Source: Paenibacillus_AP thailandensis
GTDB lineage: Bacteria; Bacillota; Bacilli; Paenibacillales; Paenibacillaceae
DNA length: 64,000 bases
Direction of reading: 5' to 3'
Assembly: GCF_042685365.1 (NCBI RefSeq)
Contig: NZ_JBHUMY010000001.1
Location: 248,001 to 312,000, forward strand
Made by a program: the position numbers and the translations under genes. Below the pieces are notes generated by a model. That model saw only the letters and a list, made by a program, of their open reading frames with translations, was not told where the DNA came from and did no database searches. Shown one piece after another: positions 49,983 to 60,927 of the stretch (position 1 is the stretch's first letter; each line of letters opens with the position of its first letter).

Positions 49983-52166
49983 CTACTGAGCTCCGATATC
50001 CTGCCGTCTTCTGTAGCCATGCTTCACAAGCACGCCATGAATCGCAAAATAGTCTACTTCATCCGGCAGTGCATCTTTAATGGGCTTCAGTTTGTCCGCG
50101 CCAAGCTCCCTGACGGCGTTCACGATCAGCTGCTCCTGCCCGGGCGGAATGATGCGGTCCCAGTCCAGCTCCTCGCCTTCTTCCGCGCATCGGATAATAT
50201 GTCCTTCCACGGTTACTTTCCCGAGGCCTCTCGCTTCGGCAATTTCCTTCGGCGACATCCCGCTCCGGAACAGATGCAGCGAATTCATATGGCTCGGAAG
50301 CTCCGGATCGTCCGACGCGCCGCCGTTCGGTCCCCGCGAAGACGCTGCGGACGAAGATGCTGCGGACGAAGCCGCCTTTGCCGTGTCTGAAGCCGCCCCG
50401 GCGATGATCCGGAGAATGGCTTCGCCGTATTTGTCCGCTTTCGCGGACCCGATCCCTTTCACTTGAAGCAGTTCCTCAATCGTTGCCGGCTGAATATCGG
50501 CCAGTTCCTTCAACGTCGAATCAAAAAACAGCATAAACGGCGGAACGCCTTCCTTCGCCGCCGCCAGCTTGCGCCACTCGCGAAGCGCCGCAAAAACGGG
50601 GGAAGCGAGCCTTTCGTCCGACGCCGCTTGACGTTTGACGGAAGTCCGCAGCCGCTGCATGACACGCTCCTTCCCTTCCAGTACCGGAAGCGCGCCAGCC
50701 GTCAGCGACACGGTCGGATATTGGCCTTCGCTTAGCTTTAAGTACCCTTCCGCCGCAAGCCAATACAGCCAATCCGCGATTTCCCTCTCCGGCCAATTCG
50801 AGAAAAGCCCGTAGGTGGAAAGCCGGTCAAGGCCAAATTCCAACACCCGCTTGTCGCGAGACCCTTTAAGCACTTTCGCGACCATCGTGACGCCAAACCG
50901 GCCTTTCATCCGGCCGACGCAGGACAATGCCTTCTGCGCTTCGGCCGTTCGCTCTACAAGCTCGCTTTTGTCCAGGCAGCTGCTGCATTTGCCGCAGGAC
51001 TCGACGCCGCTTTCCCCGAAATAATCGACGATAAACTGCTGCAGGCAACGCTGCGTGCGGCTGTAGTTCGCCATTTGATACAGCTTGGACAGCTGTACCG
51101 ACTTGCGGCTGTCGTCGCCGGCGCCCTGCTCGATCAGGAACCGCTGCACCTGAATGTCTTGCGGCTCAAACAGCAGCACGCATTCGCTCTCCTCGCCGTC
51201 ACGCCCCGCGCGGCCGGCCTCCTGATAATACGATTCGATATCGCCGGGCATCTGCCAATGAAGCACGTACCTGACATTCGGCTTGTCGATCCCCATGCCG
51301 AAAGCGTTGGTGGCGACCATGATTCTGATTTCATCGAACCGGAACTTCTCTTGCGCGTCGGCGCGCTCCGTATCGGACATGCCGCCATGATATTTGCCCG
51401 CGGCAAAGCCGGCGGCCGACAGCAGCTCGTGAACATGCTCCGCTTCCTTGCGCGTCGCCGTATAGACGATGCCCGACTGCTCGCGCCTCTCCTCGGCGAA
51501 CCGAAGCAGAAACCTTTTGCGGTCGGCCCCCGTCACGACGGACAATGCCAGATTCGGCCTTGCGAAGCCGGTGACGAATACGTTCGGTTCGTGCAAACCG
51601 AGCATGCGGATAATATCGTCCGCAACCTCCCGCGTGGCCGTTGCGGTAAACGCCGCGACAAGCGGCCGGTTCGCCATACGGCTGATCCATCCGGCAAGCT
51701 GGCGGTAGCTCGGGCGGAAATCGTGACCCCATTGCGATACGCAATGCGCTTCGTCAATGGCGATAAGCGGTATTCCCAGCTGCTCTGCAAGCGAAGCGAA
51801 CATCGGGGCGTCGAGACGCTCCGGCGCGACGTACAGCAGCTTATATTCGCCCGCGACGGCGTTTCTCATCACGTCCCGGTATTCGGCCGCGCTAAGCGAG
51901 CTGTTCAAATAAGCGGCAGGCACGCCCAGACGGTTAAGCGAATCGACCTGATCCTTCATCAACGAAATTAACGGGGATATGACAAGCGACGTCCCCGGGA
52001 GCAGCAGCGCCGGAATCTGATAACAGATCGATTTGCCGCCCCCGGTCGGAAGAACGGCAAGCGTGTCGCGCCCGTCCAATATGCCGCCGATAATCTCTTC
52101 CTGCCCTTTTCGGAATGCGTCGTAACCGTATATCTGCTTAAGCTTGTCCTTCGCTTGTTGAAGCAT
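49983..52166 (-). CDS. recQ: ATP-dependent DNA helicase RecQ
   Basis: A 3'-5' helicase in recombination repair. 727 residues: superfamily 2 helicase core with Walker A LPTGGGKSICYQ and DEAH box AIDEAHCVSQWG; zinc-binding RQC segment with CGKCSSC; winged helix; HRDC domain (about 520-600, ending KGIGSAKADKYGEAIL); then a low-complexity Ala/Ser linker and a C-terminal helix-turn-helix of the HTH_40 type (RSGMSPKEIAEARGLGKVTVEGHI). The start is ATG 52164-52166 (MLQQAKDKLKQIYGY), with AAGGAGAG upstream; the frame is open to 52277 without a site. The full domain set matches the long Bacillus RecQ form. Confidence 0.94.
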   Translation of the reverse strand: MLQQAKDKLKQIYGYDAFRKGQEEIIGGILDGRDTLAVLPTGGGKSICYQIPALLLPGTSLVISPLISLMKDQVDSLNRLGVPAAYLNSSLSAAEYRDVMRNAVAGEYKLLYVAPERLDAPMFASLAEQLGIPLIAIDEAHCVSQWGHDFRPSYRQLAGWISRMANRPLVAAFTATATREVADDIIRMLGLHEPNVFVTGFARPNLALSVVTGADRKRFLLRFAEERREQSGIVYTATRKEAEHVHELLSAAGFAAGKYHGGMSDTERADAQEKFRFDEIRIMVATNAFGMGIDKPNVRYVLHWQMPGDIESYYQEAGRAGRDGEESECVLLFEPQDIQVQRFLIEQGAGDDSRKSVQLSKLYQMANYSRTQRCLQQFIVDYFGESGVESCGKCSSCLDKSELVERTAEAQKALSCVGRMKGRFGVTMVAKVLKGSRDKRVLEFGLDRLSTYGLFSNWPEREIADWLYWLAAEGYLKLSEGQYPTVSLTAGALPVLEGKERVMQRLRTSVKRQAASDERLASPVFAALREWRKLAAAKEGVPPFMLFFDSTLKELADIQPATIEELLQVKGIGSAKADKYGEAILRIIAGAASDTAKAASSAASSSAASSRGPNGGASDDPELPSHMNSLHLFRSGMSPKEIAEARGLGKVTVEGHIIRCAEEGEELDWDRIIPPGQEQLIVNAVRELGADKLKPIKDALPDEVDYFAIHGVLVKHGYRRRQDIGAQ

Positions 52167-52192
52167 AATGAACTCTCCTTGCCTTTTAATCA

Positions 52193-52208
52193 TTGCGGTC
52201 CGCAAGCG
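52193..52208. repeat. Palindrome TTGCGGTCCGCAAGCG upstream of recQ
   Basis: The same 16-mer as at 32721-32736. Here it lies 27-42 bp before the recQ start and contains the perfect palindrome TTGCGGTCCGCAA. Confidence 0.6.
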
Positions 52209-52320
52209 GAAACGGCTTTGTCCTCGTCCAAGGACGAACCGTTTCGCCGGGAAATATAAAGCGGTGAATAAAGCCAATTTGGAAATCCTTATATCGGGAC
52301 ATGTCCTCTTTCAGAAAGAA

Positions 52321-52349
52321 GACCCCTACACTATAATAGCGCAGGGGTC
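52321..52349 (-). terminator. Terminator of mdh
   Basis: On the minus strand GACCCCTGCGCTAT pairs with ATAGTGTAGGGGTC (one mismatch or G-U), then TTCTTTCT. Confidence 0.82.
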
Positions 52350-52386
52350 CTCCCTATCCAAATCATTAAATTCGTTGGTGCGAAAA

Positions 52387-53328
52387 TTAACCGTTCACCA
52401 CTTGAATGACATTGCGCACGGATTGAGCCGATTTGTCGAGCGCCGCTTTCTCTTCCGGCGTAAGATCAAGCTCGATCACTTTCTCGATGCCGTCCCCGCC
52501 GATAACGGCCGGCACGCCCATAAACAAGTTGTCGTAGCCGTATTCCCCTTCCAGCAAAGCAATGACCGGAATAATGCGCTTCTTGTCTTTCAGCACCGCT
52601 TCCGTCATTTGAACGAGGGAAGCCGCCGGCGCATAATACGCGCTGCCGTTGCCGAGCAGGTTTACGATTTCGCCGCCGCCGACGCGGGCGCGCTGCACGA
52701 TCGCTTCGATCCGGTCGGCAGGAATAAGCTTTTCGATCGGAATGCCCGCGACGTTCGAGTAGCGGACAAGAGGCACCATGTCGTCGCCGTGTCCGCCAAG
52801 CACGAAGCCGCGGACGTCTTCGACGGATACGTTAAGCTCTTGCGCGATAAACGTGCAGTAACGGGCGGTGTCCAGAACGCCGGATTGGCCGATCACGCGA
52901 TTTTTCGGAAAACCAAGCGTTTGGTAGGCTACATAGGTCATGGCGTCGACCGGGTTGCTCAGGACGATGACATAAGCGTTCGGGCTTGTCGCTTTTACGC
53001 TCTCGCAGACCGACTTCACGATTCCCGCGTTCGTGTTCACGAGGTCGTCTCGGCTCATCCCGGGCTTACGGGCTACGCCGGCGGTAATGATCACGACGTC
53101 GGAATCTTTCGTGTCCTCATAGTTGGAAGTACCGACAATATTGGAGTCCACGCCTTGAACCGGCGTCGATTCCAGCATATCGAGGGCCTTGCCTTTTGTC
53201 GGGTTCTCGAGCTGCGGAATGTCGACGAGGACGATGTCCCCGAGTTCCTTTTGCGCAAGCATCAAAGCCGTTGTCGCGCCGGTAAAGCCTGCGCCAACCA
53301 CCGTAATTTTTCTGCGTTTAATAGCCAT
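52387..53328 (-). CDS. mdh: Malate dehydrogenase (LDH-like)
   Basis: Oxidises malate to oxaloacetate with NAD. 313 residues: nucleotide-binding ITVVGAGFTGATTALML, the NAD-selecting acidic residue in VLVDIPQ, substrate arginines in AGVARKPGMSRDDL, and catalytic His in LGGHGDDMVPLVRY, as in the LDH-like MDH of Bacillus. The start is ATG 53326-53328 (MAIKRRKITVV), with AGGAGGG about 11 bp upstream. citZ-icd-mdh is the Bacillus TCA order, but here nearly 500 bp of hairpin-rich DNA separates icd and mdh. Confidence 0.96.
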   Translation of the reverse strand: MAIKRRKITVVGAGFTGATTALMLAQKELGDIVLVDIPQLENPTKGKALDMLESTPVQGVDSNIVGTSNYEDTKDSDVVIITAGVARKPGMSRDDLVNTNAGIVKSVCESVKATSPNAYVIVLSNPVDAMTYVAYQTLGFPKNRVIGQSGVLDTARYCTFIAQELNVSVEDVRGFVLGGHGDDMVPLVRYSNVAGIPIEKLIPADRIEAIVQRARVGGGEIVNLLGNGSAYYAPAASLVQMTEAVLKDKKRIIPVIALLEGEYGYDNLFMGVPAVIGGDGIEKVIELDLTPEEKAALDKSAQSVRNVIQVVNG

Positions 53329-53768
53329 CTTGTAAGCACCCTCCTGATTCAAGTTTCACCCAGGCCCTATATAGGGCTTCTACCAAAGATATCGAAACCT
53401 CTAAGGGATCCAACCAAAGGCTCCCAACCCCCAAAATCGAGGGGATCCCAACCCCCTAAATCCCCCTTGTCGTAAGGGGGACCCCAAGGGGCTTCGCCCC
53501 TGAAGGCCACCCCAAAACGAACTAACGACGGATCGCAAGAGTGCGTTCCCCGAAACCGAGTGCTCCAACCGCTTAGTCCCTTCGGGACCCGCTTCTCCGT
53601 TTATTGTCCCTGCGGGACGAAAACGTTATCCCTCCCGGGATACAAAGCCTTGTTCCTTCGGTACAAAAACAATGCGGGAAGACCCGCAGAGCCATCTCCC
53701 AGCTTCAAGACGATAGTCAGTAGGTTAAAAGCAGAAAAAATGTGAACTGCAGGACCGTTAACGGTATA
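53329..53768. other. Hairpin-rich intergenic region between icd and mdh
   Basis: No gene is supported here. It holds at least eight short inverted repeats: GCCCTATATAGGGC (53364-53377), CCCCCTT/AAGGGGG (53462-53480), AGGGGCTTCGCCCCT (53487-53501), GTCCC/GGGAC (53576-53588), GTCCC/GGGAC (53606-53618), TATCCC/GGGATA (53627-53642), TTGT-CC/GG-ACAA (53650-53666) and TGCGGG/CCCGCA (53673-53688). Loops are 3-5 bases. An open frame on the plus strand (53560-53745) is probably incidental to the repeats. Confidence 0.8.
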
Positions 53769-53807
53769 TGTAAAAGCGGCCGCGCAAAAATGCGCGGCGC
53801 AAGCTTT
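53769..53807 (-). terminator. Terminator of icd
   Basis: On the minus strand AAAAGC-GCGCCGCGCA pairs with TGCGCGGC-GCTTTT, with an AT-rich loop of TTTT. It ends 5 bp before the icd stop. Confidence 0.8.
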
Positions 53808-53811
53808 TGTA

Positions 53812-55107
53812 TTACATGTTTGCGATTACTTGGTTGGCGAATTCGGAGCATTTGACTTCCGTTGCGCCTTCCATCAGACGGGCGAAGTCGTACGTAACCG
53901 TCTTATTGTTGATCGACGTTTCCATGCCTTTATAGATCAGGTCCGCCGCTTCCTGCCAGCCCAGATGCTCAAGCATCATGACGCCGGACAAAATAACGGA
54001 GCCCGGGTTCACGACGTCTTTGTCCGCGTATTTCGGAGCGGTGCCGTGGGTCGCCTCGAAGATGGCGTGTCCCGTAATGTAGTTGATGTTAGCGCCCGGA
54101 GCGATGCCGATGCCGCCTACTTGCGCAGCCAAAGCGTCGGACAGGTAGTCGCCGTTCAGGTTCAGCGTCGCGATAACGTCGAAGTCGGTCGGACGAGTCA
54201 ATACTTGCTGCAGAGCGATGTCCGCAATCGCGTCCTTCACGATGATTTTGCCGGCTGCTTCCGCTTCCTTCTGCGCCGCGTTCGCCGCGTCAACGCCTTG
54301 CTCTTCCTTGATGCGGTCGTATTGGCCCCAAGTGAACGTTTCGTTCGGGAACTCGGTTTCGGCCACTTCGTAGCCCCAGTTTTTGAACGCGCCTTCCGTA
54401 AATTTCATAATGTTGCCTTTGTGTACGAGCGTTACCGATTTACGCTTATGTTTGATGGCATATTCGATCGCCGAGCGGACGAGACGCTTCGAGCCTTCGG
54501 ACGATACAGGCTTGATGCCGATGCCGGACGTTTCAGGGAAACGGATTTTGTTTACGCCCATTTCCTCCTGCAGGAACTTGATCACTTTCTTAACCGCGTC
54601 GCTGCCTTCCTGATATTCGATGCCGGCGTAGATGTCCTCCGTGTTTTCGCGGAAAATGACCATATCCACGAGGTCCGGACGTTTAACCGGCGAAGGAACG
54701 CCGTTGAAATAACGGACCGGGCGCAAGCATACGTACAGGTCCAGCTCCTGGCGGAGCGCTACGTTCAAGGAGCGGATACCGCCGCCGATCGGAGTCGTGA
54801 GCGGGCCTTTGATCGCCACGATGTATTCGCGGATGGCCGTCAGCGTATCGGCAGGGAGCCACTCCCCGAATTGGTTAAACGACTTTTCGCCGGCAAACAC
54901 TTCGTACCAAGCGATTTTCTTTTCGCCTTTGTAGGCTTTTTCAACCGCCGCGTCAAGGACGCGTTTGGATGCGGCCCAAATGTCGCGGCCCGTGCCGTCG
55001 CCTTCGATAAACGGAATAATCGGATTGTTCGGAACGTTCAGCTTGCCGTTCTCGATCGTGATTTTCTCGCCTTCGGTCGGAAGCGCGAATTTCTCGAATT
55101 GAACCAT
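53812..55107 (-). CDS. icd: Isocitrate dehydrogenase (NADP)
   Basis: Oxidative decarboxylation of isocitrate to 2-oxoglutarate. 431 residues. The segment PLTTPIGGGIRSLNVALRQEL contains the substrate-binding Ser that is phosphorylated in enterics; RENTEDIYAGIEY, LVHKGNIMKFTEGAF and the metal Asp motif DVIATLNLNGDYLSDALAAQVGG follow. The cofactor region EATHGTAPKYADKDVVNPGS with Lys/Tyr indicates NADP. The ATG has AGGAGG upstream. A separate promoter lies at 55222-55250 after citZ. Confidence 0.97.
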   Translation of the reverse strand: MVQFEKFALPTEGEKITIENGKLNVPNNPIIPFIEGDGTGRDIWAASKRVLDAAVEKAYKGEKKIAWYEVFAGEKSFNQFGEWLPADTLTAIREYIVAIKGPLTTPIGGGIRSLNVALRQELDLYVCLRPVRYFNGVPSPVKRPDLVDMVIFRENTEDIYAGIEYQEGSDAVKKVIKFLQEEMGVNKIRFPETSGIGIKPVSSEGSKRLVRSAIEYAIKHKRKSVTLVHKGNIMKFTEGAFKNWGYEVAETEFPNETFTWGQYDRIKEEQGVDAANAAQKEAEAAGKIIVKDAIADIALQQVLTRPTDFDVIATLNLNGDYLSDALAAQVGGIGIAPGANINYITGHAIFEATHGTAPKYADKDVVNPGSVILSGVMMLEHLGWQEAADLIYKGMETSINNKTVTYDFARLMEGATEVKCSEFANQVIANM

Positions 55108-55221
55108 GAATGAAATCCTCCTGAACTATCGCGCCGTTAGACGCTTAATGTTTTGCGTGTTCATGCGTATCGGCCTCCCCGCAGCGGGATGGACAAGCCG
55201 CATGCAACCCAATTCATAATG

Positions 55222-55250
55222 ATTTTATTGCATGGAGAAGGGAACGGCAA
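55222..55250 (-). promoter_or_regulatory. Candidate promoter of icd
   Basis: TTGCCG (55245-55250), 17 bp, TAAAAT (55222-55227) on the minus strand, in the 175-bp gap after citZ. Confidence 0.55.
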
Positions 55251-55282
55251 TGCCGCCGCCCCTCTCTATCATTTCAAAATCG

Positions 55283-56395
55283 TCAGCGTTCGTCAATCGG
55301 GACGAATTTCGCATTTGCCGGGCCGACGTAGTCCGCGCGAGGACGGATAAGCCGGTTGTCCTGGTATTGCTCCAAAATGTGCGCTGTCCATCCCGATACG
55401 CGGCTGATCGCAAAGATCGGCGTAAACAGGTCGCGAGGAATGCCAAGCGTCGTATAAACGGATGCGGAATAGAAGTCGACGTTAGGCTTAAGGCCTTTTT
55501 GCCCCGTCACGAGCTCCTCGATTTTTACGGACATTTCGTAAAGCTCCATATTGCCTTTCAGCTTGCCGAGCTCGCGGGACATCTTCTGAAGATGCTTGGC
55601 GCGCGGATCGCCGTTTTTGTAAACGCGATGTCCGAAGCCCATAATTTTCTGCTTGTTCGCAAGCGCATCGGCAATCCAGCTTTCCACTTTGTCGAGAGAA
55701 CCGATCTGCTCGAGCATGACCATAACGGCTTCGTTCGCTCCGCCATGCAGCGGTCCTTTCAGGGCGCCGATCGCGGAGGTAACGCCGGAGTAAATGTCGG
55801 AGAGCGTTCCGACCGTTACGCGGGCGGCGAACGTGGACGCGTTCAATTCGTGGTCGGCGTGCAGCACAAGAGCTTGGTCAAGCGCTTTCACGGCCACATC
55901 GGCAGGCTCTTTGCCATCCAGCATGTACAAGAAGTTGTATGCGATCGATACGCCGGATTTCGGAGCGACAGGCTCCAGGCCGTTGCGGATGCGCGAGAAA
56001 GCGGCTACAATCGTCGGCAATTTGGCCTGCAGCTTGATCGCCTTCTCGAGATTTGCCTCAGGCGTCATATCGTTCGCGGATTCATCGTAAAGCGCGAGGC
56101 TCGATACGGCGGTCCGGAGAGCGGCCATCGAGTTTGCGTTTTTCGGGAACGTGCGGATTTGTTCGATGACTTCGCCGGGAATGGCAGCGTATTCATCAAG
56201 CTTGCTTCTCAGCTGCGCAAGCTCGGTGCGGTTCGGCAGCTTGCCGTACCACAGCAAATAAATGACTTCTTCAAACGTGGCATTCTCGGCCAGATCGTCA
56301 ATATTAATGCCGCGGTAGGTCAAAACGCCATCGATAATGGAGCTGATCGACGAAGATGCGGCTACAATTCCTTCAAGGCCTTTGGTTGCTGTCAT
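55283..56395 (-). CDS. citZ: Citrate synthase
   Basis: Condenses acetyl-CoA and oxaloacetate. 370 residues, the short type of Gram-positives. Catalytic His in VLHADHELNAST and in MGFGHRVYKNGDPRAKHL, and catalytic Asp in LKPNVDFYSASVYTTLGI. Starts MTATKGLEGIVAASSSISSI. The methylcitrate synthase alternative is less likely given the adjacent icd and mdh. A good promoter and two identical 11-bp elements lie upstream. Confidence 0.95.
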   Translation of the reverse strand: MTATKGLEGIVAASSSISSIIDGVLTYRGINIDDLAENATFEEVIYLLWYGKLPNRTELAQLRSKLDEYAAIPGEVIEQIRTFPKNANSMAALRTAVSSLALYDESANDMTPEANLEKAIKLQAKLPTIVAAFSRIRNGLEPVAPKSGVSIAYNFLYMLDGKEPADVAVKALDQALVLHADHELNASTFAARVTVGTLSDIYSGVTSAIGALKGPLHGGANEAVMVMLEQIGSLDKVESWIADALANKQKIMGFGHRVYKNGDPRAKHLQKMSRELGKLKGNMELYEMSVKIEELVTGQKGLKPNVDFYSASVYTTLGIPRDLFTPIFAISRVSGWTAHILEQYQDNRLIRPRADYVGPANAKFVPIDER

Positions 56396-56413
56396 TCGAA
56401 TCTCTCCTTTAAC

Positions 56414-56462
56414 CTCATATGATTACGCTTAAAACATTCCAAATCGTAATACTCATATGATT
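56414..56462. repeat. Two CTCATATGATT elements downstream of the citZ promoter
   Basis: The identical 11-mer lies at 56414-56424 and 56452-56462, 38 bp apart, each around a CATATG palindrome. The second covers the predicted transcription start of citZ and the first lies in its leader, a layout that suits a repressor. Confidence 0.55.
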
Positions 56463-56463
56463 T

Positions 56464-56492
56464 ATGATAATGGATTTCGCCCGAGATGTGAA
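56464..56492 (-). promoter_or_regulatory. Sigma-A promoter of citZ
   Basis: TTCACA (56487-56492), 17 bp, TATCAT (56464-56469) on the minus strand. Confidence 0.72.
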
Positions 56493-56792
56493 CAAAATTA
56501 GACATAGAAATGCTTTATCAGCGTCATAAATAATTGTTCTTGATATACGTTTCGCCAATTCGTCCCCATATTATGCCTGATTTTTCGCGAACCAAATTTC
56601 ATTGTAGGTTATTTTCCCCTTTTCTATTCCGTCCCTCCGGTTCATTTTTTTGCCGCAACAAATCCACGCGCTGCAATCGCCAAAAACGGCCATGGAACCG
56701 GCCGCTATGGTTCTTCTGCCGCTAAAATGGTACTATGGGCATTGAAAGATTTTCACGCATCATGAGCGTTAGACCGGACAGGAGGCATGACC

Positions 56793-58312
56793 ATGACTGA
56801 ACAAAGGATGGCGATCATCGATATCGGCTCCAACTCCGTTCGCCTAGTCGTGTACGAGCGAACGGCTTCAGGGGCTTATCGCGTCATAGACGGAAGCAAA
56901 AGACAGGCCAGACTAAGCGAGCACGTCGGTCCCGACGGCAAACTGACCTCGCTTGCGATCGAGCAAATCGTACATACGCTCCGGCATTTTCTCATGATTT
57001 GCACCTACCATCAAACGAAACGCGTCCGCGCGGTTGCGACCGCCGCCATCCGCAACGCGGCAAACGGCCGCGAGGCGCTTTCCGCCATACGGGCGGCCAC
57101 GGGGCTCGAAGTCGAACTGCTCTCCGGCGAGGACGAAGCCTATTACGGGTTCCTGGGCATGATCAACGCCATCGACGCGGAGGACGGCTTCCTGATCGAT
57201 ATCGGCGGCGGAAGCACCGAAGTATCGCTGTTCCGCGGCCGAAAGCTGGTCCGTTCGGTCTCGTTCCCGTTCGGCAGCGTAAGCTTGAACCGCCGGATCG
57301 GCCAGAGCGGCATACCGGACAGCCAGTCGCTGAAGGAGATTGAAGCGATCGTCGCGGACGCCGCGGCCGGCGAGCCGTGGATTGCGGAATCGCCGGGGCT
57401 TCCGCTGATCGGCGTCGGCGGGACGGTGCGCGCCCTCGGCAAAATCCATCAGGCATCCAGCGGCTATCCTTTCCCGTCCAATCATAATTACCGGATCGAA
57501 GCCGCCGATGTAGCGCAATTGTTCGACCAGCTCGTCAAGCTGCCGCTCGACAAGCGCCGCAAGTTTCCGGGGTTGTCCAAAGAACGCGCAGACGTTATCG
57601 TACCCGGGCTTGCCATTCTGCAGCGGCTGTTCCAATCGATGAAAGCTTCGCATTACGTCGTTTGCGGAACAGGGCTTCGCGACGGGCTTTTCCACGCGGA
57701 GCGGCTCGCCGAAGAGCCGGTTCTGCCCGACGTGCTGGCCTCCAGCGTAGACAACGTTCAGCGGTTATACCTGAACGCTCCGAGCCGCCATGTCGAGCTG
57801 GTAGAGCGGCTGGCGCTGCATATTTACGGCCGGCTGGAAGACATTTACCGTCTGCCGCCGGATGCGAAGCTTCTTCTGCAAACGGCCGCCAAGCTGTTTC
57901 GGATCGGAGCCGCAGTCGATTATTACGAAGCGGCTAAACATTCGTTCTATCTTATCCTCAATTCGCATCTGAACGGCCTCACGCACCGCCAGATCGTGCT
58001 GATTGCGGCCATCGCGTCTTACAAAGGAAAAGGCCGGCTCCGCCAGCAGCTCGCCGATTACCGGGAGCTGCTTCACGAAGCCGACCTGGAAGCCGTAACC
58101 CGTCTCGGCATGATTCTGCAGCTGGCGATCGCTTTGGACCGCAGCGAGACGCAAGCCGCCTGGCCCCTCGAAGCGAAGCTGCTGCCGCCGGCGCTGCTGC
58201 TCGTCCCGGCCCCGGAGGCAGGCCATTTGTCGTGGGAACAAGCCGAGGTTAAGGAGCTTGCCGCCGATTTCAAAAAAGCTTGGGGCGTCGTCCCCGAGCT
58301 GTTGTTACAGCA

Positions 58313-58322
<10 letters not shown>
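56793..58322 (+). CDS. ppx: Exopolyphosphatase / guanosine pentaphosphatase family (Ppx/GppA)
   Basis: Releases phosphate from the ends of polyphosphate, or converts pppGpp to ppGpp. 509 residues. The ASKHA phosphate loops are AIIDIGSNSVRLVVYE at the N-terminus and LIDIGGGSTEVSLF near residue 140; the GVGGTVRALGKI segment and an HD-like helical C-terminal half (about 310-505) give the long Ppx form. The start ATG 56793 has AGGAGG 7 bp upstream; an ATG two codons earlier touches that site. Its 3' end overlaps the convergent ppk gene by 10 bp. The 390-bp gap upstream (56396-56792) holds the citZ promoter; I see no strong plus-strand promoter. Confidence 0.92.
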
Positions 58323-60376
<2,054 letters not shown>

Positions 60377-60418
60377 GAATAACGCCTCCCTATATGCCCC
60401 CTATTATGCGGTCCCACT

Positions 60419-60456
60419 ATTATACGCTTATTAAGCAATTGTAAAATTAATGTAAA
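60419..60456 (-). promoter_or_regulatory. ppk promoter with three PhoP-box-like hexamers
   Basis: On the minus strand TTTACA (60451-60456), TTTACA (60440-60445) and TTAATA (60429-60434) repeat with exact 11-bp periods. The -10 TATAAT follows at 60419-60424, and there is no standard -35 at 17 bp. A degenerate fourth unit TTTCGC sits at 60462-60467. The pattern matches the TT(A/T/C)A(C/T)A direct repeats bound by PhoP in Bacillus. Confidence 0.75.
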
Positions 60457-60472
60457 GACAAGCGAAAAATAT

Positions 60473-60512
60473 GAAAAAACGGCCCGGACGGCATCTACGA
60501 AGAAGCGGCCGT
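60473..60512 (-). terminator. Terminator of fxsA
   Basis: ACGGCC (60507-60512 side) pairs with GGCCGT (60479-60484 side) on the minus strand over a structured loop, followed by T6. Confidence 0.75.
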
Positions 60513-60517
60513 CCCCG

Positions 60518-60916
60518 CTAATATCTCCTTATCGTAAAAGAGCCGTTCTTCATCCGTTTCTCCAGCCAGCGCAGCATCATTTGCCGGTAAAAGGCGCGCG
60601 TGGGCGGCAAGAGCAGCGTCAATCCGGCAATATCGCTTATAAAGCCGGGCATGGCCAGCATAATGCCCCCGGCAAAGACGCATAATCCGTCCAGCATCAT
60701 TCGCCCGGGAATTTGTCCGGCTTGCATCTGCCTTCTTGCTTCGGCCAATACCTTCCGTCCTTCGGCCTGGGCCAAATAAGCGCCGAGAACGGCCGTCAGC
60801 AAGATGGCGAGCCACGTCCCCATGCCGCCGATCCAGCGCGTCACCAGAACGATGCCCGCCACCTCGACAACGGTGAACGCGATAGCCATAATAAACAGCC
60901 CGTTACGTCTTTGCAT
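60518..60916 (-). CDS. fxsA: FxsA-family membrane protein
   Basis: 132 residues with three or four membrane helices; the core ILLTAVLGAYLAQAEGRKVLAEARRQMQAGQIPGRMMLDG...GGIMLAMPGFISDIAGLTLLLPPTR is typical of the FxsA (suppressor of F exclusion of phage T7) family. Its molecular function is not known; it is found near pyk in Bacillus too. The start is ATG 60914-60916, with GGGGAG upstream; a GTG two codons earlier is less well placed. It follows the thioesterase gene by 11 bp. Confidence 0.9.
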   Translation of the reverse strand: MQRRNGLFIMAIAFTVVEVAGIVLVTRWIGGMGTWLAILLTAVLGAYLAQAEGRKVLAEARRQMQAGQIPGRMMLDGLCVFAGGIMLAMPGFISDIAGLTLLLPPTRAFYRQMMLRWLEKRMKNGSFTIRRY

Positions 60917-60927
60917 AAGCACTCCCC

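Noticed and set aside
53560..53745. 61-codon plus-strand frame in the icd-mdh gap
   Set aside because: No ribosome binding site, and the sequence is explained by the series of hairpins; more likely a noncoding repeat.
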